Shown: positions 47,638 through 55,344 of the stretch, one piece after another
Position numbering within the stretch: position 1 is the stretch's first letter
How the letters are laid out: each line of letters opens with the position of its first letter
Made by a program: the position numbers and the translations under genes
Notes under the pieces: generated by a model
Databases searched by the model: none
What the model was told of the DNA's origin: nothing
The model's input: the letters and a program-made list of their open reading frames with translations, nothing else
DNA from: Algorimicrobium algoritergicola
GTDB lineage: Bacteria; Bacteroidota; Bacteroidia; Flavobacteriales; Flavobacteriaceae
Reading direction: 5' to 3'
Length of the DNA: 64,000 bases
NCBI RefSeq assembly: GCF_008086165.1
Contig: NZ_VSKL01000001.1
Location: 372,001 to 436,000 of the forward strand

Positions 47638-48114
47638 CTAAATAGTTAGATTTTTATCTTCCTGAAGAAGGCTGCCGTTACTTATTATATCTGCAACAAT
47701 ATAGAGACTAAAACCAATAACCATAAGAAGAAAATCTTGTCCTAAATTTCCTAATAAATTTAAACTTTTAGAATCATACATAATTAAAAAATCAAAAAGA
47801 AAACTTAAAACGCCAGATATTAAAAATAACTTTCCTCCTGTTTTAAACTTTGAAACGCTTTTCAAATTAAATAGTCCTTCTTTTATGATAGTAGTTAATC
47901 CTTTTTTAATAAATAGCAATCCTAAAAATGTAAAAATTGAGATCCCGATTATGATATATTGGGTGAGATTTCCAAATAGAAAATCAAAATTAATGTCCTT
48001 AAATTGTTCAGTGTAATCTGTAAGAAAAATAATAATCAAGTTTCCCACAAAATGAATCACATAAATTATAATCAAGGTAATTACAAAAACATTTAGATAT
48101 TTAATTTTTTTCAT
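47638..48114 (-). CDS. Four-TM membrane protein, probable DUF2975 relative
   Basis: 158 residues with four transmembrane segments (about 7-30, 50-70, 95-115, 125-147). The topology, length and the cytosolic loop (KKGLTTIIKEGLFNLKSVSKFKTGGKLF, in parts) resemble the next gene product, so it looks like a diverged DUF2975 paralogue. It is the first gene of the operon. Its start lies 12 bp downstream of a 17-bp operator copy, and the promoter is between the two copies. Confidence 0.75.
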   Translation of the reverse strand: MKKIKYLNVFVITLIIIYVIHFVGNLIIIFLTDYTEQFKDINFDFLFGNLTQYIIIGISIFTFLGLLFIKKGLTTIIKEGLFNLKSVSKFKTGGKLFLISGVLSFLFDFLIMYDSKSLNLLGNLGQDFLLMVIGFSLYIVADIISNGSLLQEDKNLTI

Positions 48115-48126
48115 AACATATATTTA

Positions 48127-48143
48127 TTATCGTTTAACAATAA
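48127..48143 (-). promoter_or_regulatory. Operator copy 1 (promoter-proximal)
   Basis: TTATCGT-TTA-ACAATAA (plus-strand reading): an imperfect 7-3-7 palindrome. It covers the expected transcription start and directly abuts the -7 element at 48144-48151. Confidence 0.7.
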
Positions 48144-48171
48144 CAAATATATAAAAATTATCGTAAAACAA
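48144..48171 (-). promoter_or_regulatory. Promoter of the HTH/DUF2975 operon
   Basis: Minus strand: TTG (48169-48171), 17-bp spacer, TATATTTG (48144-48151). Both elements fit the Bacteroidota sigma-A consensus. The TTG lies within operator copy 2 and the start site within copy 1. Confidence 0.7.
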
Positions 48172-48174
48172 TAA
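48158..48174 (-). promoter_or_regulatory. Operator copy 2 (upstream)
   Basis: TTATCGT-AAA-ACAATAA: the same seven-base arms as copy 1 with a different centre. It begins exactly 31 bp from copy 1, about three helical turns, and covers the -33 TTG. Confidence 0.7.
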
Positions 48175-48220
48175 TTTATTTAGTTTCTCACCGAAAATCA
48201 TTTATAATAAATTGTTTCCA

Positions 48221-48228
48221 TATTTTTG
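48221..48228 (+). promoter_or_regulatory. Putative -7 element just before the DUF2007 gene
   Basis: TATTTTTG matches TAnnTTTG and ends 6 bp before the ATG at 48235, so the transcript would be leaderless or nearly so. No TTG at -33. Confidence 0.4.
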
Positions 48229-48234
48229 TAATCT

Positions 48235-48648
48235 ATGCAAAACACATTTAAAACCATTGCTGTATTTCCATACACCGCGGAAGCCGACATTATAAAGGGC
48301 CGTTTGGAAGCAGAAGGGATTGAGGTTTTCCTATTGGATAATCATACCATCAACACCAACCCAATTGTTAGTAACGCTATTGGAGGCGTAAAACTGAAAG
48401 TATATGCCGAACAGGAAGCTGAAGCTATTGCCATTTTAAAATCTATTTCTAGTTACTCCTTGGATGATGATGGTCATGCCATTCATTGCCCAAATTGCCA
48501 AGAAACTAAAATAGAACTATTTTCGACTATTAAAGATTTAAAATCCTTTATGGCATTTTTCGTAGGCTTTGTTTTTGGCACATTGCCATTTCACACACGG
48601 TATAACTACCGTTGTGAGAATTGTAAAACAGAATTCACTATAGAATAA
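48235..48648 (+). CDS. DUF2007 domain-containing protein with zinc ribbon
   Basis: 137 residues. Residues 1-75 match the DUF2007 ferredoxin-like fold (FKTIAVFPYTAEADIIKGRLEAEGIEVFLLDN, in parts; GGVKLKVYAEQEAEAIAIL). Residues 83-137 contain two CxxC knuckles, CPNC and CENC, separated by a hydrophobic stretch FMAFFVGFVFGTLPF that could dip into the membrane. The domain is found in PII-like signalling contexts, but no function is established. It converges on the MocR gene with a 10-bp gap. Confidence 0.8.
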   Translation: MQNTFKTIAVFPYTAEADIIKGRLEAEGIEVFLLDNHTINTNPIVSNAIGGVKLKVYAEQEAEAIAILKSISSYSLDDDGHAIHCPNCQETKIELFSTIKDLKSFMAFFVGFVFGTLPFHTRYNYRCENCKTEFTIE

Positions 48649-48658
48649 ATTGCGCGTT

Positions 48659-50164
48659 TTAATCAGCCTTTTGGCTAACCACAGCATCATAGCTTGTTTT
48701 TAGTTTTTGGACAACTACGCCAATATCGATTTCATTTAAATGGCCAAATCCAAGTCTAATAGCGCAAATATCTTTATTTTGATAGAGAATGGTTTTGGGT
48801 AAAAACAAATCGTTTTCTTTCGCTTTTTTAGCCAATTCAACTAATGAAATCCGCGGTTCAAATCGCAACCAAATTGCCAAACCGCCTGCAGGTAGTTCCC
48901 AAGTGGCAAGAGATTTAAAATGCGTTTGTAGTTTTTCAGACAAATAATCACGTCTTTGCTTATAAACAGTAATATTCTTTTTAATTAAGCGATGAATTTC
49001 GCCTTCCGAAATAAGTTCAGAAAGCATTTGTTTCTGAATTAAATCGCCTTGTTTATCTAGTATTTGTAGATAGTTTTTCGCTTCGTTTATAATCGTCTCT
49101 GGCGCAACGACAAATCCGATTTGAAAACTCGGAAAAAACGACTGCCCTAATTTCCCTAAATAGATCACGACACCATGCGCATCCGAACTTGCCATAGGCA
49201 ACATGGCAGAGCCTTCAAATTGAAAATCATAATCAAAATCGTCTTCAATAATCGCAAATTGATACGCTTTTGCTAATTGCAATAATTTTAAACGTCTTTC
49301 AGCACTCAACGTTACGGTTGTTGGATAATGTCTGTGCGCACAAACATACACACACCTTATGCTGCGCTTGGTAAAATGCGTTTTAATATAATCCACATCA
49401 ATCCCATGCTCGTCCACCGGAATGGTGATAATATTGGCACCTGCTTGTTGAAAAATCATATTCGATTTATAGTGACTTAAATCCGCTACCAAAACCACAT
49501 CGGCTTGTTTTATTAAAAGTTGCGACACGATATACAAACTCATTTCCGTACTTCGTGTGCTCATGATATTTTGCGGTTTGATATGAAAACCACGTGTTGC
49601 GTTTAAATAATTACCTAAGTGTAAATTAAAGGTAGTTGCTGATTGTTCGTTGGTCTGATTCCATTTAGAAATTAGTGACGCGCGTTTCATAGATGCACTA
49701 TACCACCGAGAAAATTGATGCGTTGGATGCAGTCTTAAATCTGGCTGACCATCATTAATTACATAATTAGTAACGGATATTTCTTGTGTTGACGCTAAAT
49801 TAAACGACGATTGAAACGGAAACCCAGTGGTATTTGGGTAATCTCTTAACTTATCTATACCTTGAGATGTGGCTTTTATAGTTGCCGTTTTCTGTTCAGG
49901 CTTTAATACAAACGTACCTTTGTTAGGAATCATATCTACCCAACCTTGTGATGCCAACTCCTCATAAACCGCAACAGCCGTATTTCTGTTTATGGATAGT
50001 AACTCACCAAATTTTCGCGTGCCTGGTAAAGCCGTTCCTTCGGTTAAATAGCTTCTCTGAATGGCATTTATAATTTGCTGTGCAATTTGAATGTAAACAG
50101 CTGTCGTTTGCTGCTTTTCAAAATGAATTAATTTCTTTAATAAATCATTAACCGGACTACTCAT
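48659..50164 (-). CDS. MocR/GntR-family regulator with degenerate aminotransferase domain
   Basis: 501 residues. The N-terminal winged HTH (about 12-82) reads VYIQIAQQIINAIQRSYL...LPGTRKFGELLSINRNTAVAVYEEL. The C-terminal type I aminotransferase-like domain (about 125-490) keeps AEDxxFDYDF-like IIEDDFDYDFQFEG and the YPTTVTLSAERR block. At the PLP lysine the sequence is YLGKLGQSFFPSFQIGF, where MocR proteins have xGTFSKxxxPxxRLGY. Gln341 thus replaces the Schiff-base Lys and Gln348 the Arg. It is divergent from a TonB receptor with only 80 bp between, containing a likely operator. Confidence 0.88.
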   Translation of the reverse strand: MSSPVNDLLKKLIHFEKQQTTAVYIQIAQQIINAIQRSYLTEGTALPGTRKFGELLSINRNTAVAVYEELASQGWVDMIPNKGTFVLKPEQKTATIKATSQGIDKLRDYPNTTGFPFQSSFNLASTQEISVTNYVINDGQPDLRLHPTHQFSRWYSASMKRASLISKWNQTNEQSATTFNLHLGNYLNATRGFHIKPQNIMSTRSTEMSLYIVSQLLIKQADVVLVADLSHYKSNMIFQQAGANIITIPVDEHGIDVDYIKTHFTKRSIRCVYVCAHRHYPTTVTLSAERRLKLLQLAKAYQFAIIEDDFDYDFQFEGSAMLPMASSDAHGVVIYLGKLGQSFFPSFQIGFVVAPETIINEAKNYLQILDKQGDLIQKQMLSELISEGEIHRLIKKNITVYKQRRDYLSEKLQTHFKSLATWELPAGGLAIWLRFEPRISLVELAKKAKENDLFLPKTILYQNKDICAIRLGFGHLNEIDIGVVVQKLKTSYDAVVSQKAD

Positions 50165-50174
50165 AAGTTTAAAA

Positions 50175-50188
50175 CTGGACTAGTTTAG
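50175..50188. promoter_or_regulatory. Candidate MocR operator
   Basis: CTGGACTAGTTTAG is a 14-bp imperfect dyad centred on ACTAGT, in the 80-bp gap between the MocR gene and the TonB receptor. CTGGAC resembles half-sites I recall from MocR regulators such as TauR and PdxR. A weak -7-like GACTTTTG (50205-50212) lies between it and the receptor start. Confidence 0.5.
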
Positions 50189-50244
50189 TGATCCGGAAAG
50201 TTACGACTTTTGCAATCTTATAAAAAACACGAATTACAATTCTT

Positions 50245-52059
50245 ATGAAATTATTTCCATTTATTATTTTGCTGCTTATTTTTTCGTTTAAAGGAAACGC
50301 CCAAGAATCACCGCAACAGGCGTTAGATTCCGTCGTTATCACGTCCAGCCGAATTGATTTACCCTTTAAAGAAAACTCCAGAACCATTACAATCATTACA
50401 AGTGCCGATATAAAAAATAGCGCGACCACCAATGTTGCCGATTTGTTACAACAAGTTGCTGGTATTGATGTCAGGCGTCGTGGAGCCGATGGTACACAAG
50501 CCGATTTATACATACGTGGTGGTAGTTTTGATCAAACCTTATTACTGATAGACGGCATGAAACTTGAGGATGCACAAACAGGACATCATACCTTAAATAT
50601 GGCATTACCTTTGGAGGTTATTGAGCGTATTGAAGTCATAAAGGGTCCCGCAGCTCGCGTGTTTGGTCAGAATGCTTTTACAGGAGCCATAAATATTGTG
50701 ACGAAAAAACAAACCGATGATATGGTAGCAGTTGGTGTTCAAGCAGGTTCTTATGGACAAAAAAATGCGGATATTACCGTTGGAAGCAATTTGGAAAACT
50801 CATCACATATCATTCATGTATCTCGAAATTTATCAGATGGTTATCGTTATAATACAGATTATGACAATCAGAGTTATTTTGTAAAAAGTGTTTTCAACAA
50901 AAACAAATTACCTATTACGTTTACAGGTAATTACCAAGAACGCAAATTTGGTGCCAATGGTTTTTACGCCACACCAGCTGACATAGATCAATATGAAGAA
51001 ACGCAAACCAGTTTAGTTGGTTTTTCAACTGAAATACAAACGGAAAAATTCACCTGGAAGCCCCGTTTATATTGGAGACGAAACCAAGATATGTATGTGT
51101 TTATTCGGGATAATCCATCGGTTTATAGAAATTTACATCAAACCAATAAAATTGCAGCTGAAGTCAATGCATCCTATAAATCAGCATTAGGAATTACGGG
51201 TTTTGGTGTCGATTTATCACAAACCTATATTGCGAGTAATAATTTAGGAAACCATAACCGGTTTGCCACCAACCTATTTTTAGAGCATCGGTTTACGTTT
51301 TTAAATGATGCACTTTCAATAACACCGGGAATTGCGGTTAGTTATTTTTCAGATTTTAAATTTCATGCTTTTCCAGGTGTGGATATCGGTTATCAAGTAT
51401 CGGATAATTTTCAATTGTATGGAAACATCGGTTACACCTATCGTGTGCCAACCTACACGGATTTATATTATACCAGTCCATCGGAATTGGGAGATGAAAA
51501 TTTAGATCCTGAAGAAGCTATTTCGGAAGAATTCGGTGTAAAATTCAACCATAATGGACTCCGCATATCTGCTGCTTTTTTTAACAGAGATTCTAAAAAT
51601 TTAATTGATTTTGTAAAAGAAAATGATTCAGACCCTTGGCAAGCCACTAACTTATTCGAATTGAACACCAAAGGTTTTGAAGTGAATACCAATTACGCCT
51701 TTTTTATGGCGAATTTTACGCAGAACATTGGCGTAAACTACACCTTTATAGAGGACGATTTAAAAGATGTATCATCAAACTTTTCACGCTATTCAATAAA
51801 CTCGTTAAAGCATCAATTTGTGGCAACTTTTAGGAGTCAATTTTTCAAAAACCTATCACAATCCATTGTATATCGTTATGCTGAACGGACTATTGGTGAC
51901 AGTTATAATGTATATGATGCCAGTATTAATTACGAATTCAATGCCTTTCAGTTCTCAGTAACCGCTAATAATATTTTTCAAGCAGACTATACCGAAACCA
52001 ATTTAGTACCTGCTGTAAAGGGCTTGGTTCTATTCGGATTAACATACACCTTTAATTAG
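50245..52059 (+). CDS. TonB-dependent receptor, BtuB-like size class
   Basis: 604 residues with a signal peptide (about 1-19, ending KGNAQ) and no carboxypeptidase-like domain. A TonB-box-like LDSVVITSSR precedes the plug (about 45-155: VADLLQQVAGIDVRRRG, LYIRGGSFDQTLLLIDG, ARVFGQNAFTGAINIVTK), then a 22-strand-size barrel ending LFGLTYTFN. The last residue is Asn, one after Phe. The size and plug resemble vitamin B12 and small-siderophore receptors, but no riboswitch fits in the 80-bp upstream gap. Its transcription is probably controlled by the divergent MocR protein. The substrate is unknown. Confidence 0.88.
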   Translation: MKLFPFIILLLIFSFKGNAQESPQQALDSVVITSSRIDLPFKENSRTITIITSADIKNSATTNVADLLQQVAGIDVRRRGADGTQADLYIRGGSFDQTLLLIDGMKLEDAQTGHHTLNMALPLEVIERIEVIKGPAARVFGQNAFTGAINIVTKKQTDDMVAVGVQAGSYGQKNADITVGSNLENSSHIIHVSRNLSDGYRYNTDYDNQSYFVKSVFNKNKLPITFTGNYQERKFGANGFYATPADIDQYEETQTSLVGFSTEIQTEKFTWKPRLYWRRNQDMYVFIRDNPSVYRNLHQTNKIAAEVNASYKSALGITGFGVDLSQTYIASNNLGNHNRFATNLFLEHRFTFLNDALSITPGIAVSYFSDFKFHAFPGVDIGYQVSDNFQLYGNIGYTYRVPTYTDLYYTSPSELGDENLDPEEAISEEFGVKFNHNGLRISAAFFNRDSKNLIDFVKENDSDPWQATNLFELNTKGFEVNTNYAFFMANFTQNIGVNYTFIEDDLKDVSSNFSRYSINSLKHQFVATFRSQFFKNLSQSIVYRYAERTIGDSYNVYDASINYEFNAFQFSVTANNIFQADYTETNLVPAVKGLVLFGLTYTFN

Positions 52060-52077
52060 TAAGCTATTGCATTGTTC

Positions 52078-52112
52078 TAGACCTAACAGGTTTTAAAAAT
52101 CTGTTAGGTCTA
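52078..52112. repeat. Long inverted repeat after the TonB receptor
   Basis: A 12-bp perfect stem TAGACCTAACAG/CTGTTAGGTCTA that continues inward through G-T and T/A pairs. It has no T-run, unlike the terminators elsewhere in the window. It lies 18 bp past the receptor stop and may act as terminator or be a dispersed repeat. Confidence 0.8.
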
Positions 52113-52235
52113 AATTGGTTTGGATTCGTTTTGTAACAAAAATTCATTTAAAGCTACTTATATAATAAATTCTTTAATTGCATTGTAGGAATGCCTTAAA
52201 GGGTTTATATTTAAAACTTATAATCTGTACGTTTT

Positions 52236-52811
52236 ATGATGGAGTGGTTTTCAGCTTTAGAATTATTTTCGAAATTTTACTGGGCAATAGCATTAATTGG
52301 TTCGCTTTTCTTTTTATTCATCATCATTATGACCTTTATGGGTGCTGATGGCGGCGAAGATATAGATGATCTAGATGCAGATGCTGGTATTGAATTTCAA
52401 TTTATCACCTTTAAAAACCTCGTCGGTTTCTTCACCATTTTTGGCTGGAGTGGCATAGCGTGTTTAGATGCTGGCTTTTCAAAACCTATAACCGTTATTA
52501 TTTCATTCATTAGTGGTTTACTGATGATGACTATTATGGCGGCCATGTTTCACTACATGAAAAAACTAACATCTAGCGGTACTTTAGATTATAAAAATGC
52601 TATTAATGCTGTTGGCGAAGTATATTTAACTATAGGCGCTAATCGTTCAAAAATAGGAAAGGTAAGTGTTAACATCCAAGGATCGCTTCGTGAATTAGAT
52701 GCTTTAACCGATTCTGAAACAGCCCTTAAATATGGAACTGTTATTACTGTTTTAGACGTAACTTCTAATGGTATTTTAATAGTTGATTCTCATAAAACCA
52801 CAAAAATCTAA
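52236..52811 (+). CDS. NfeD-like membrane protein with OB-type C-terminal domain
   Basis: 191 residues. Three transmembrane segments (about 12-36, 58-78, 84-106), with acidic ADGGEDIDDLDADAG between the first two. The C-terminal region (about 118-190) is a small beta domain (GEVYLTIGANRSKIGKVSVNIQG) of NfeD/OB type. It lies 12 bp before a flotillin gene, matching the well-known NfeD/flotillin pairing. It probably forms or stabilises membrane microdomains with flotillin. Start M1 or M2 cannot be separated. Confidence 0.82.
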   Translation: MMEWFSALELFSKFYWAIALIGSLFFLFIIIMTFMGADGGEDIDDLDADAGIEFQFITFKNLVGFFTIFGWSGIACLDAGFSKPITVIISFISGLLMMTIMAAMFHYMKKLTSSGTLDYKNAINAVGEVYLTIGANRSKIGKVSVNIQGSLRELDALTDSETALKYGTVITVLDVTSNGILIVDSHKTTKI

Positions 52812-52823
52812 CACCTTAACCAT

Positions 52824-54236
52824 ATGACATTTCTTTTTACCCAAGCTTTTAATTTAGGATTTCCTATTGCCATTGTTGCAGCCATTCTATTTGTTTTTGT
52901 TTTTATTGTTGTACTTATTAGACGCTATAAAAGGTGTCCTTCTGATAGAATTTTAGTTGTTTATGGAAAAGTAGGTGGTGGCCAATCGGCAAAATGTATT
53001 CATGGTGGTGCCGCATTTATTATCCCAGTAATTCAAGATTATGAATTCTTGGAATTAACACCTATTTCTATTGAAGTGAATTTGGTTAACGCCTTATCAA
53101 AACAAAATATTCGTGTTAACGTGCCATCCCGTTTTACCATTGGTGTATCTACAGAGCCTGGTGTTATGCAAAATGCTGCGGAACGTTTATTAGGTTTAGG
53201 GCAGAATGAAATTCAGGATTTGGCACAAGAAATCATCTTTGGTCAGTTACGTTTAGTGGTTGCCTCTATGGATATTGAAGAAATTAATAATGATCGTGAT
53301 AAATTTTTAACCAACATTTCAGAAAGTGTAGAAACCGAATTAAAGAAAGTAGGATTAAAATTAATCAACGTAAACATTACAGATATTGTTGACGAGTCTG
53401 GTTATATTGAAGCACTTGGTAAAGAAGCTGCTGCACATGCTATTAATGCCGCGCGTAAATCGGTTGCCGAGAAAACCAGAGATGGATCTATTGGTGAAGC
53501 CAATGCGGTTCAAGATGAAAGAACACAAGTTGCTGCTGCCAATGCACAAGCTGTAGAAGGTGAAAATACCGCAAAAATTGCCGTTGCAAATTCAGATTCT
53601 TTACGTCGTCAACGTGAAGCTGAAGCGGAACGTATTGCCAATGCATCAGAAAAAGTTCAAGCAGCAAAAGCATTAGAAGAGTCGTATGCAGCCGAACAAT
53701 TAGCAGAAACGGCAAGAGCCGAACGTGAGCGTTCCTCCCAACAAGCAGATATTATTGTGCCTGCAGAAATTGATAAACGTAAAGTTGAAATTGATGCCGA
53801 AGCCGAAGCCGAGCGTATTCGAAGACTTGCAAAAGGTGAAGCAGATGCTATATTGTTTAAAGCGCAAGCTGAAGCACAAGGTTTATATGAAGTATTAACC
53901 AAGCAAGCTGCTGGTTTAGATCAGATTGTAAAAGCTGCTGGTAACAACTCTAAAGATGCTGTGTTATTATTAATTGCTGATAAATTACCAGAATTGGTGA
54001 AAATGCAAGCGGAAGCCATTAAAAACATTAAGATTGATAAAGTAACCGTTTGGGAAAATGGTGGCGGTAAAGATGGTAAAACCTCAACTGCTAATTTCTT
54101 GTCAGGCATGTACAAATCGGTTCCGCCACTACAAGAAATGTTTAATATGGCCGGAATGGAATTACCTGAATATTTAAAAGGTAAAGATATTACGGAAGCA
54201 GAAGTGACAGACAAAAAAGAATCGGATAAAAAATAA
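52824..54236 (+). CDS. Flotillin family protein (SPFH domain)
   Basis: 470 residues. One N-terminal transmembrane segment (about 12-34), then the SPFH domain (about 45-215: GGAAFIIPVIQDYEFLELTPISIEV, in parts; QNEIQDLAQEIIFGQLR; KVGLKLINVNITDIVDE). A long coiled coil rich in Ala-Glu repeats follows (about 220-380: EAEAERIANASEKVQAAKALEE, in parts; KGEADAILFKAQAEAQG). The C-terminus is LKGKDITEAEV...KK. It is bacterial flotillin/YqiK-like, a scaffold of membrane microdomains. It is coupled to the NfeD-like gene by 12-bp spacing. Confidence 0.95.
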   Translation: MTFLFTQAFNLGFPIAIVAAILFVFVFIVVLIRRYKRCPSDRILVVYGKVGGGQSAKCIHGGAAFIIPVIQDYEFLELTPISIEVNLVNALSKQNIRVNVPSRFTIGVSTEPGVMQNAAERLLGLGQNEIQDLAQEIIFGQLRLVVASMDIEEINNDRDKFLTNISESVETELKKVGLKLINVNITDIVDESGYIEALGKEAAAHAINAARKSVAEKTRDGSIGEANAVQDERTQVAAANAQAVEGENTAKIAVANSDSLRRQREAEAERIANASEKVQAAKALEESYAAEQLAETARAERERSSQQADIIVPAEIDKRKVEIDAEAEAERIRRLAKGEADAILFKAQAEAQGLYEVLTKQAAGLDQIVKAAGNNSKDAVLLLIADKLPELVKMQAEAIKNIKIDKVTVWENGGGKDGKTSTANFLSGMYKSVPPLQEMFNMAGMELPEYLKGKDITEAEVTDKKESDKK

Positions 54237-54254
54237 TGCAACTCGTTTTTAAGG

Positions 54255-54283
54255 CCGTTCAAATTTAGAAATAAATTGAACGG
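54255..54283 (+). terminator. Hairpin after the flotillin gene
   Basis: Stem CCGTTCAA/TTGAACGG around a 13-nt AT-rich loop, 18 bp past the flotillin stop. It lacks a T-run, so terminator activity is uncertain. Confidence 0.4.
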
Positions 54284-54344
54284 TAGTTTCACCATTTTGT
54301 TTGCTTTCATTTCCTTAACTTTGATGTTCTAAAAGTTTTGAGCA

Positions 54345-55199
54345 TTGACATGGAACCTACAGACAATTCCGCGTGTAAAAACAATTACTAAAGCGGATTT
54401 CATAAAGCACTATTTCAAGCCGCAAAAGCCTGTGGTTATTGAGCAGTTTATTGAAGATTGGCCAGCCTATACTAAATGGAATCTAGATTATATAAATCAG
54501 ATTGCAGGTGATAAAATAGTTCCCCTTTACGATGATAGACCTGTAGATTATAAAGATGGTTTTAACGAACCACATGCCAAAATGAAAATGAGCGAATACA
54601 TTGATTTGCTCAAAAAAGAACCGACTAAATACCGCATTTTTCTTTGGAATATTTTAAAAGAAGTTCCGGAACTTCAAAATGATTTTTCCTATCCCGATTT
54701 TGGCTTAAAACTCATGAAAGCCATGCCTATGCTGTTTTTTGGCGGTAAGGATTCACATACTTTTATGCATTATGATATTGATTTAGCCAACATATTTCAC
54801 TTTCACTTTCAAGGTGAAAAAGAAATTATTTTATTCGATCAAAATCAGAATGATTACCTCTATAAAATTCCACACGCTTTAATAGCACATGAAGAAATTG
54901 ATTTTTCGAACCCAGATTTTGAAAAATGGCCAGCATTAAAGAACGCTAAAGGTTTTAAAACAAATTTGAAACATGGCGAAATTTTATATATGCCTGAAGG
55001 TTATTGGCATTATATGAAATACCTAACACCTGGTTTTTCTATGAGTTTACGTGCCATTCCACGAAACCCTAAAAATTTCGGAAAGGCTATTTACAATCTA
55101 TTTATCATGCGTAATTATGATAATTTGATGCGCCGAATACAAGGCCAAAAATGGATTAATTGGAAAAACGAACAAGCCGTAATTCGGACGAACAAATAA
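54345..55199 (+). CDS. Cupin/JmjC-like (cupin_8) oxygenase-type protein
   Basis: 284 residues with a TTG start: an in-frame TGA lies at 54339-54341, six bases before it, and the nearest ATG (54350) is out of frame, while the protein matches the family from its first residues (NLQTIPRVKTITKADF). The cupin has the iron motif HYD in SHTFMHYDIDLANIFHFHF and the distal His in MPEGYWHYMKYL, so a 2-oxoglutarate/Fe(II) JmjC-type hydroxylase is likely. Protein targets are unknown. It follows the flotillin gene by 108 bp. Confidence 0.85.
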   Translation: MTWNLQTIPRVKTITKADFIKHYFKPQKPVVIEQFIEDWPAYTKWNLDYINQIAGDKIVPLYDDRPVDYKDGFNEPHAKMKMSEYIDLLKKEPTKYRIFLWNILKEVPELQNDFSYPDFGLKLMKAMPMLFFGGKDSHTFMHYDIDLANIFHFHFQGEKEIILFDQNQNDYLYKIPHALIAHEEIDFSNPDFEKWPALKNAKGFKTNLKHGEILYMPEGYWHYMKYLTPGFSMSLRAIPRNPKNFGKAIYNLFIMRNYDNLMRRIQGQKWINWKNEQAVIRTNK

Positions 55200-55312
55200 G
55201 GCCATTCCACACTTGATAAATAGCAATTCAAGACCTATATATTTAATAATAATTCGCGTACTACACGTTTTATTTTAAATGGATTACAGCAACACATCAT
55301 TAAAATTATTAA

Positions 55313-55320
55313 TATCTTTG
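55313..55320 (+). promoter_or_regulatory. Putative -7 element for the outer-membrane protein gene
   Basis: TATCTTTG (TAnnTTTG), 24 bp before the ATG at 55345. Confidence 0.5.
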
Positions 55321-55344
55321 CAGACTAATTTTAAAAATAATATC

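Noticed and set aside
50165-50244. Cobalamin or other riboswitch before the TonB receptor
   Set aside because: Only 80 bp, with no B12-box or suitable stems.
53921-54310. 129-codon minus-strand ORF opposite the flotillin 3' end
   Set aside because: Mirror of the coiled-coil codons; no promoter or family match.
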